Origin: an uncultured Paracoccaceae bacterium | Lineage (GTDB): Bacteria; Pseudomonadota; Alphaproteobacteria; Rhodobacterales; Rhodobacteraceae | Direction: 5' to 3' | DNA length: 5,218 nt | Assembly: GCA_937132145.1 (NCBI GenBank) | Contig: CAKZNY010000028.1 | Span: 1-5,218 of the forward strand | Part shown: positions 1 through 4,406 of the stretch, in pieces | How positions within the stretch are numbered: position 1 is the stretch's first letter | How the letters are laid out: every line of letters begins with the position of its first letter | Translations under genes and position numbers: made by a program | The notes under the pieces: model-generated | What the model saw: the letters and a program-made list of their open reading frames with translations, nothing else | What the model was told of the DNA's origin: nothing | Database searches by the model: none

Positions 1-529
1 CTGTAATGGCAAGCGGTATAACCGTGAAACTTTGGAAATACGCTTTAAGGGCAATAGTATAGCCGACGTTCTTGATATGAATGTAGAGGAGGCAGCGGAT
101 TTGTTCAAGGCCGTTCCAAGCATTCGGGACAAGATGACAACGCTGATGCGCGTTGGTCTTGGCTATATCAAAGTCGGGCAATCCGCGACGACCCTTTCGG
201 GGGGCGAGGCGCAGCGGGTTAAGTTGTCGAAAGAGCTGGCGAAACGATCCACGGGGCGCACGTTGTATATTCTGGATGAACCGACAACGGGCCTGCATTT
301 CGAGGACGTGAAAAAGCTGTTGGAAGTGCTGCACGAACTGGTCGAGCAGGGTAATACGGTGATTGTGATCGAGCATAATCTGGATGTGGTGAAAACCGCC
401 GACCATGTGATCGACATCGGCCCCGAGGGTGGGGATGGTGGTGGTGAAATCATCGCAACCGGCACGCCTGAGGAAATTGCGCAGGTCAAAGCCAGTTACA
501 CGGGGTATTATCTGAAGGATATGCTGTAA
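1..529 (+). CDS. uvrA: UvrA, excinuclease ABC subunit A (3' end, 5'-truncated)
   Basis: This is the C-terminal part of UvrA, the damage-recognition ATPase of the UvrABC nucleotide excision repair complex. The frame opens at base 2 with no start; 175 residues are visible of a protein usually near 950. The first codons read [12 protein letters not shown], the end of the second UvrA zinc finger with its last cysteine. The second ABC ATPase domain follows: signature LSGGEAQ at 194-214, Walker [11 protein letters not shown] from 263, and the H-loop histidine in VIEHN at 374-376. The tail [11 protein letters not shown] resembles normal UvrA ends, so the 3' end looks intact (TAA 527-529). The TTG at 32 is an internal leucine, not a start. 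No terminator is visible after the stop, and the next gene begins 46 nt later, so read-through into it is plausible. Identification is secure; only the 5' part is missing. Confidence 0.97.
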   Translation, partial: CNGKRYNRETLEIRFKGNSIADVLDMNVEEAADLFKAVPSIRDKMTTLMRVGLGYIKVGQSATTLSGGEAQRVKLSKELAKRSTGRTLYILDEPTTGLHFEDVKKLLEVLHELVEQGNTVIVIEHNLDVVKTADHVIDIGPEGGDGGGEIIATGTPEEIAQVKASYTGYYLKDML

Positions 530-562
530 GCTGCCTCGACGTTGGGTTTGAGTATTTGTGCA

Positions 563-568
563 AAGGAG
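563..568 (+). promoter_or_regulatory. Ribosome binding site AAGGAG that sets the start at 576
   Basis: AAGGAG lies 7 nt before the ATG at 576. A longer in-frame start (GTG at 558) would place this site inside the coding region, so the ATG at 576 is preferred. Confidence 0.8.
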
Positions 569-575
569 AAGCCGG

Positions 576-1097
576 ATGAAACGGGTGATGATTATTGGCG
601 GCTCCGGTTCTGGCAAGTCTACGTTGGCGCGGATGTTGGGGGTTATCACCGGCCTGCCGGTGGTCCACATTGACCCGATGTATTACACATCAGGGTGGGT
701 GCAGCGAGCGCCCGAGGAAACCCACGCATTGGTGCTGAAAGCGGCGGCGCAGGAGCGCTGGATTTTTGATGGTAACCACAGTCGATCTGTTTCAGACAGG
801 ATGGCGCGGGTGGACCATTTTATTTTCCTCGATATACCCACGTATTTACGCTTGTGGCGGGTTCTCGCCCGGACAATAAAATATTGGGGAAGGCCGCGTC
901 CGGATATGGCGGAGGGGTGTCCTGAGCGATTTAATTGGGAGTTTATTGCTGTTTGGGTTGGCGGATATTATCGTCGCAGCCATGCGCGGGATGTTGCGGT
1001 GCTTGATGGTGCGCCTGCCCATGTTAAGTGTTACCATCTAAAATCCCGTCGTGAAGTGCGGCAGTTTTTATCGGATGTGGTGGCGGAATATGGGTAA
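576..1097 (+). CDS. P-loop NTPase, FlaR / adenylate-kinase-related family
   Basis: A 173-aa cytoplasmic P-loop protein of the group often labelled adenylate kinase-related or 'DNA topology modulation protein FlaR'. Visible features are a Walker A loop GGSGSGKST at residues 8-16, a HIDPMYY segment at 31-37 where nucleotide-kinase-like enzymes place a substrate-side aspartate, a WIFDGNHS block at 62-69, a hydrophobic strand FIFLDIP at 82-88, and an arginine-rich lid-like segment followed by RPDMAEGCPERF, which is typical of this family. Length fits the family. The substrate is not known to me; the FlaR name comes from a Listeria protein linked to DNA supercoiling and flagellin expression, and should not be taken as function here. 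The start is fixed by AAGGAG at 563-568. The gene follows uvrA by 46 nt and its TAA overlaps the next start by 8 nt, which suggests translational coupling. The family is confident; the role is not. Confidence 0.88.
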   Translation: MKRVMIIGGSGSGKSTLARMLGVITGLPVVHIDPMYYTSGWVQRAPEETHALVLKAAAQERWIFDGNHSRSVSDRMARVDHFIFLDIPTYLRLWRVLARTIKYWGRPRPDMAEGCPERFNWEFIAVWVGGYYRRSHARDVAVLDGAPAHVKCYHLKSRREVRQFLSDVVAEYG

Positions 1098-1995
1098 ACC
1101 TAAAATCGGATTAGCCCTTGGCAGTGGCGGGGCGCGTGGTTGGGCACATATCGGGGTGCTTCGTGCGCTGAATGATCGCGGGATTGTGCCGGATTACGTC
1201 GCGGGCACGTCAATGGGGGCGCTGGTGGGGGCGGCTTACGTTGGTGGGCGGCTCGATGCGCTAGAGGAGTGGGCGCTGTCGCTCACACACCGAAAAATGG
1301 CGTCCTTAATAGATGTTAATGTGCTTAGCGGCGGGCTGATCGAGGCTAAAAACGTTGTTAAGTTTTTTGAGGGGCTCGGAATTCCCGAGCGGATTGAAGA
1401 CCTTAGCATCCCGTTTGCAACTGTCGCTACGGACATGCGGTCAGGGCGAGAGGTGTGGATACGGGAGGGGTCTGTTATTGATGCAATGCGCGCATCGATT
1501 GCTTTGCCCGGGATTATCAGCCCGGTTCTGCGCAATAATCGTTGGTTGATTGACGGAGGGCTTACCAACCCGTTGCCGGTTTCTGTATGCCGTGCGATGG
1601 GGGCCGACATTGTGATTGCGGTCAACCCCGAGGCCAAGAAATACAGCGTTATGTGGGAGCAACCCGAAGAAAAACCGAATGAAACGTGGCAATCAATCAA
1701 AGCGTCGCTGCCGCTTGCTGTTCGCACCGCTTACGAGGCCGTGTCCGGTGTCGGCAAATTTCAGGATGCCCGTGCGCCGAACTATTTCGATGTGGTGGCG
1801 ACGTCTATCGATGTGATGATATCCCAGATCCGCCGCAGCCGTCTTATCGGTGACCCGCCGCATGTGTTGCTGGATGTGAACCTCGACGATTTAACGATTC
1901 TGGAGTTCAACCGGGCGGAAACGGCAATTGAAGAAGGGCGCGCCTGTGTGGAGCGCGCGAGCGATGCGCTTAGCAATCTGTCGAGGTATGCCTAA
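1090..1995 (+). CDS. Patatin-like phospholipase / RssA-type serine hydrolase
   Basis: A 301-aa patatin-fold lipid acyl hydrolase of the bacterial RssA/YchK (NTE-related) type. The Ser-Asp dyad architecture is complete: oxyanion-hole loop GSGGARG at residues 11-17, nucleophile elbow GTSMG at 39-43 with Ser41, and the DGG motif at 155-157 with Asp155 followed by the usual LTNPLPV. The family cleaves acyl esters of phospholipids or related lipids, but the substrate cannot be read from sequence. No signal peptide or membrane segment is seen, so a cytoplasmic or peripheral membrane location is inferred. The ATG at 1090 is chosen because the family normally starts a few residues before the GLALGSGGARG strand; an in-frame GTG at 1051 adds 13 residues unlike the family and lies deep inside the preceding gene. 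The start overlaps the upstream stop by 8 nt, and the Shine-Dalgarno match is weak, so expression probably relies on coupling to the preceding gene. The symbol rssA would be by resemblance only. Confidence 0.93.
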   Translation: MGKPKIGLALGSGGARGWAHIGVLRALNDRGIVPDYVAGTSMGALVGAAYVGGRLDALEEWALSLTHRKMASLIDVNVLSGGLIEAKNVVKFFEGLGIPERIEDLSIPFATVATDMRSGREVWIREGSVIDAMRASIALPGIISPVLRNNRWLIDGGLTNPLPVSVCRAMGADIVIAVNPEAKKYSVMWEQPEEKPNETWQSIKASLPLAVRTAYEAVSGVGKFQDARAPNYFDVVATSIDVMISQIRRSRLIGDPPHVLLDVNLDDLTILEFNRAETAIEEGRACVERASDALSNLSRYA

Positions 1996-2039
1996 GGTTT
2001 TGGTAATAACTGCGTTAATTGGGTGGCTTGGCCAAGGTA
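1996..2039. other. Convergent intergenic gap without a clear terminator
   Basis: These 44 bases separate the converging stops of the patatin-like gene and the small secreted-protein gene. A short palindrome CTTGGCCAAG (2027-2036) and weak TTAAT/ATTAA arms (2015-2019, 2039-2043) are present, but there is no strong GC stem followed by a T run on either strand. Transcripts may therefore end by another mechanism or overlap. Nothing else is seen. Confidence 0.5.
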
Positions 2040-2366
2040 TTAATTGCCGCCAAACAAAATCTCGAACGCCTCAAGGACGGTGAATACGTCGTCCGCTATT
2101 CTCAAAATATCGCCGTCTACCAAGTAATACAGCCAATTTCCGTCCGGCATATCCAGACCGTAGTACGCCAGATTTGTGATCAGCTCGTAGGGTATACCCT
2201 CGGGCAGAACCTCGCCGATCGTATAGCGTTTGGCAATTCCGGGTGGCAGGCAGTTTTTGTTCGCTAATCCCGGTGGGCAGAATTTGGGCTGGCTGTAGGC
2301 CGCGGTCCCGTTAAGGCCAATGAGGGCTACGGAAAGGGCAAGTGCTGGCGGTAATATTTTGAGCAT
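2040..2366 (-). CDS. Small secreted protein with a doubled C-x-PPG motif, function unknown
   Basis: A predicted 108-aa exported protein. The N-terminus MLKILPPALALSVALIGLNG is a short charged-then-hydrophobic signal peptide, with likely cleavage near AAYSQ (residues 22-26), leaving a mature protein of about 83 residues. The mature part opens with two similar units, CPPGLANKN (30-38) and CLPPGIAKR (39-47), each with one cysteine and a PPG(L/I)A core, then a hydrophobic/acidic domain with YYLVDGDILRIADD and an aromatic-rich tail. This layout resembles short periplasmic proteins common in Rhodobacterales with an RcnB-like C-terminal region. From memory, some of these carry the mistaken database label 'excinuclease ABC subunit A'; the nearby true uvrA is unrelated. 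The ATG at 2366 is chosen because GGAGG lies 7 nt upstream (2374-2378) and the signal peptide starts exactly there; the frame stays open 33 codons further upstream without support. The two cysteines could pair in the periplasm (inference). Molecular function is not recognised. Confidence 0.75.
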   Translation of the reverse strand: MLKILPPALALSVALIGLNGTAAYSQPKFCPPGLANKNCLPPGIAKRYTIGEVLPEGIPYELITNLAYYGLDMPDGNWLYYLVDGDILRIADDVFTVLEAFEILFGGN

Positions 2367-2373
2367 GTGAGTG

Positions 2374-2378
2374 CCTCC
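2374..2378 (-). promoter_or_regulatory. Ribosome binding site GGAGG for the small secreted-protein gene
   Basis: On the minus strand GGAGG sits 7 nt before the ATG at 2366. This selects that start over the longer open frame extending to 2465. Confidence 0.75.
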
Positions 2379-2387
2379 GTTTCGGGC

Positions 2388-2393
2388 AGTATA
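2388..2393 (-). promoter_or_regulatory. Candidate -10 element TATACT
   Basis: Reading the minus strand, TATACT matches five of six bases of the sigma-70 -10 consensus and would give a leader of roughly 15 nt, leaving room for the GGAGG site. No convincing -35 box is seen at 16-18 nt spacing (the best is CTGCCG, a weak match). It is a tentative call. Confidence 0.3.
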
Positions 2394-2498
2394 CAGCGTG
2401 GAATGCCCAGCGGCAGGTTTCATTTTTTTGCCAGCGATTATTCGCCCATTATGGGGGGTTAACATGCAGGCGCCAGCGGCCCCGAACTTGTTGCAGGT

Positions 2499-3371
2499 TT
2501 AGGTCTCGTGCGTTTTCTTGGCCAGATATGGCAGCATTGCCGAGAAATCCATATTGCCCTGTCCATCCTCAACGAATGCTTCATACATGTCGCGCGCATG
2601 CTGCCCTAGCGGTGTCGCGGCATCGGCAGACTCGGCAGCTTGTTGTGCAAGGTTAAGGTCTTTTAGCATCAATGCGGCGGCAAAACCGGGTTTGTAATCG
2701 TTGTCCGACGGGCTGGTGGGGCCAACGCCGGGGGCGGGGCAATAGGCGTTCATGCTCCACGAATACCCGGACGAGGTCGAGACGACATCGAACATCTTTT
2801 GGCGATCCAGCCCCAGTTTGTCGGCCAAGGCAAAGGCCTCGCAGGTGACAATCATAGTTGCGCCAAGGATCATGTTGTTACAGATTTTGGCGGCTTGCCC
2901 TGCACCGGAATCGCCGCAATGTACGGATTTTTGACCCATGATATCGAACATCGGTTCGGCTACGGCAAACGCGGCCGCGCTGCCGCCCGCCATGAAAGTC
3001 AAGGTGCCTGCCTCGGCGCCACCAATGCCGCCGGAAACAGGAGCGTCCACCGCCAGCAGTCCGGCAGCGCTTGCTTGATCTGCAACAGCGCGGGCGGATT
3101 CCACGTCTACAGTCGAGCAATCAATCAGGCACGCACCGGATTTCATGGCAGGGATAACCTCGTCTGCTACACTTCGCAAAATCTCGCCGTTGGGCAGCAT
3201 GGTGATCACCAGGTCGGCTCCGGTGGCAGCTAGGGCTGCGGTTGCGGCTGGCGCGACTCCTTGGATAGTAACGCCAGTGACATCAAAACCGACAACCTTA
3301 TGGCCAGCGCCAACCAGATTGCGGGCCATTGGGCCGCCCATGTTTCCAAGTCCGATAAATCCGATGATCAT
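2499..3371 (-). CDS. mmsB: 3-hydroxyisobutyrate dehydrogenase (MmsB), possible independent product from an internal start
   Basis: The second half of the fused frame can be read as a stand-alone gene starting at the ATG at 3371, giving 290 aa, the usual MmsB size. The protein begins MIIGFIGLGNMGGPMA, exactly where family members start, so the Rossmann first strand begins at residue 2. DAPVSGG is at residues 109-115, and the catalytic lysine is residue 162. It oxidises 3-hydroxyisobutyrate to methylmalonate semialdehyde with NAD in the cytoplasm. GGAGG at 3380-3384 lies 8 nt before this ATG, so ribosomes could initiate here even though the upstream frame has no stop. It is listed separately because free MmsB may be made in addition to, or instead of, the fusion. 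The domain assignment is firm; independent translation is inferred. Confidence 0.65.
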   Translation of the reverse strand: MIIGFIGLGNMGGPMARNLVGAGHKVVGFDVTGVTIQGVAPAATAALAATGADLVITMLPNGEILRSVADEVIPAMKSGACLIDCSTVDVESARAVADQASAAGLLAVDAPVSGGIGGAEAGTLTFMAGGSAAAFAVAEPMFDIMGQKSVHCGDSGAGQAAKICNNMILGATMIVTCEAFALADKLGLDRQKMFDVVSTSSGYSWSMNAYCPAPGVGPTSPSDNDYKPGFAAALMLKDLNLAQQAAESADAATPLGQHARDMYEAFVEDGQGNMDFSAMLPYLAKKTHET

Positions 3372-4406
3372 ACGGTTTTCCTCCAGTTTCAGCTCGTGTT
3401 CGCCCAAGGGCATCAGCATTTTAGTGACATCGATATCCCGCACATCGCGCAATGTCGGGATTTTCCATTTCGGGTTGCGGTCCTTGTCGATGATCGCGGC
3501 GCGTATTCCCTCGACAAAATCGCCGTCCGAGGCACTGCGGTAGGTGAAGCGGAATTCCTGTTTCAGCACCTGTTCGATCGAGGTAAATCCGCGCACGCGG
3601 TGGACCAGCGCGATGGCGGTGGCGACCGAAAGGGGGCAGCCTCGGCCAAGGGCCTCGGCTGCGGTTGCGCACCACGCGCTGTCATCGAAACCGTTCAGGA
3701 TGTCGTTAACGGTTTCGCCGCCAAAGGCATTGTCAATCTGTTGCTGTTGCGCCTGAAGTCCGCTTTCCGGCGGTGTTTGCGCCATAGCGTCTACTTGCGT
3801 GTGATCGCCGGTCTCAACCAGCCGTGTGGTAAGTTCGGCCCATTTTTCGCGTGGAATATAGTAATCCGCAAAGCCGCAATATATCGCATCGCCGGCCTTC
3901 ATCCGTGTGCCCGTTGCGCCCAGATATTCCCCTAATCGGCCAGGGGCCTGTGCCAGCAACATCGAGCCGCCCACATCCGGCACCAACCCGATACCGCATT
4001 CCGGCATCGCGATTTGGGAGTTTTCGCACACCACGCGGTGCGAGCCGTGGCACGAAACCCCGACGCCGCCGCCCATGGTGAAACCTTGCATCAGGGCGAT
4101 ATATGGTTTGGGGAAGTTGGCGAGTTTGGCGTTCATGCGATATTCATCGCGCCAAAACTGGCGGCCATACTCGAAATTTCCAGCCGAGGCGGTGGCGTAC
4201 ATTTCCTGAATATCGCCGCCTGCGCAAAACGCTTTATCGCCGATGGCATCAATCAGGATCAGGGCGACGCGATCATCGTTTGCCCATGTATCTAGCGTGT
4301 TTTCGATTGCTCGGATCATATCGTAGGTCAGCGCGTTCAACGCCTTTGGCCGGTTCAGGGTGATCCGGCCAATTTTGCCATCAATGCGAATATCAATATC
4401 AGCCAC
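2499..4406 (-). CDS. Fused 3-hydroxyisobutyryl-CoA hydrolase / 3-hydroxyisobutyrate dehydrogenase
   Basis: One 635-aa open frame covers two normally separate valine-catabolism enzymes. Residues 1-345 are a crotonase-fold hydrolase releasing CoA from 3-hydroxyisobutyryl-CoA: GRITLNRP near the N-terminus, CAGGD (61-65), oxyanion-hole region MGGGVG (111-116), and AMPECGIGLVPDVGG with Glu136 and Asp144 eight residues apart, as for the catalytic pair of human HIBCH. Residues 346-635 are a complete NAD-dependent dehydrogenase making methylmalonate semialdehyde: GFIGLGNMGG (349-358), Asp375 at the end of strand 2 favouring NAD, DAPVSGG (454-460) and catalytic Lys507 in AAKICNN. Each half has full family length; only about four residues (EENR) join them. 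The start is taken as GTG at 4406, since AGGAG (4414-4418) is 7 nt away; a GTG at 4412 would add two residues but leaves 1 nt spacing. It overlaps the upstream acyl-CoA dehydrogenase by 8 nt. Both domains are secure; whether the fused product is real is open, because the joint holds a ribosome binding site and ATG for free MmsB. Confidence 0.85.
   Translation of the reverse strand: MADIDIRIDGKIGRITLNRPKALNALTYDMIRAIENTLDTWANDDRVALILIDAIGDKAFCAGGDIQEMYATASAGNFEYGRQFWRDEYRMNAKLANFPKPYIALMQGFTMGGGVGVSCHGSHRVVCENSQIAMPECGIGLVPDVGGSMLLAQAPGRLGEYLGATGTRMKAGDAIYCGFADYYIPREKWAELTTRLVETGDHTQVDAMAQTPPESGLQAQQQQIDNAFGGETVNDILNGFDDSAWCATAAEALGRGCPLSVATAIALVHRVRGFTSIEQVLKQEFRFTYRSASDGDFVEGIRAAIIDKDRNPKWKIPTLRDVRDIDVTKMLMPLGEHELKLEENRMIIGFIGLGNMGGPMARNLVGAGHKVVGFDVTGVTIQGVAPAATAALAATGADLVITMLPNGEILRSVADEVIPAMKSGACLIDCSTVDVESARAVADQASAAGLLAVDAPVSGGIGGAEAGTLTFMAGGSAAAFAVAEPMFDIMGQKSVHCGDSGAGQAAKICNNMILGATMIVTCEAFALADKLGLDRQKMFDVVSTSSGYSWSMNAYCPAPGVGPTSPSDNDYKPGFAAALMLKDLNLAQQAAESADAATPLGQHARDMYEAFVEDGQGNMDFSAMLPYLAKKTHET
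3380..3384 (-). promoter_or_regulatory. Internal ribosome binding site GGAGG at the fusion joint
   Basis: On the minus strand GGAGG is 8 nt before the ATG at 3371, an ideal Shine-Dalgarno arrangement, although it lies inside an uninterrupted coding frame and is read there as part of Leu-Glu-Glu. It looks like the original mmsB initiation site kept within the joined gene. Confidence 0.65.
4346..4372. repeat. Perfect 8-bp inverted repeat near the 5' end of the hydrolase coding region
   Basis: TTGGCCGG (4346-4353) and CCGGCCAA (4365-4372) are exact reverse complements separated by 11 bases, so either strand's RNA could form a GC-rich hairpin. On the minus strand it begins about 34 nt after the GTG start and encodes the conserved IGRITLNRPK stretch, so protein constraint may explain much of it. 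On the plus strand it is followed by TTTT, which looks slightly like a terminator but is antisense to the gene. Confidence 0.5.

Larger units (their letters stand above)
2367..2498. other. Intergenic region upstream of the small secreted-protein gene
   Basis: This 132-base gap between two minus-strand genes is the longest non-coding stretch here. It holds the ribosome binding site and a candidate -10 box for the downstream gene, a run of seven T on the plus strand (2423-2429), a short palindrome CCCATTATGGG (2445-2455), and three copies of CCAGCG (2407, 2431, 2473). No good terminator for the upstream dehydrogenase gene is visible. The region could carry a promoter that makes the secreted-protein gene independent of the valine operon (inference). 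Confidence 0.45.

Noticed and set aside
32..34. TTG at 32 as a start codon
   Set aside because: It encodes the leucine of RETLE within the uvrA zinc-finger region; the frame continues upstream to the window edge.
1374..1390. Inverted repeat GCTCGG-AATTC-CCGAGC inside the patatin-like gene
   Set aside because: Six-base arms within conserved coding sequence; expected at this frequency by chance in GC-rich genes.
1236..1727. Minus-strand open frame (163 codons) inside the patatin-like gene
   Set aside because: Serine- and isoleucine-rich low-information translation opposite a gene with all catalytic motifs; a shadow frame.
1938..1958. GCGCGC arms near the 3' end of the patatin-like gene
   Set aside because: Self-complementary GC alternation in coding sequence, followed by no T run; not a terminator.
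2019..2267. Plus-strand 82-codon frame overlapping the small secreted-protein gene
   Set aside because: The minus-strand gene has a signal peptide and a well-spaced ribosome binding site; this frame has neither.
2406..2436. T run after a GC-rich stretch on the plus strand, considered as a terminator for the patatin operon
   Set aside because: No stable inverted repeat precedes the T run; CGCTGG copies are direct, not inverted, repeats.
2445..2455. Palindrome CCCATTATGGG
   Set aside because: Only a 4-bp stem with a 3-base loop and no T run; not a credible terminator or operator without comparison to relatives.
2407..2478. Three copies of the hexamer CCAGCG in the intergenic region (2407, 2431, 2473)
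   Set aside because: Uneven spacing (24 and 42 nt), only six conserved bases, and no dyad symmetry; too weak to call an operator.
2799..3233. Plus-strand open frame (144 codons) opposite the MmsB domain
   Set aside because: Antisense to a region with the dehydrogenase signature and catalytic lysine; no independent support.
3261..3935. Long plus-strand open frame (224 codons) opposite the hydrolase-dehydrogenase gene
   Set aside because: It is antisense to well-supported conserved domains, has no recognisable domain or ribosome binding site, and is expected from codon bias on the real strand.
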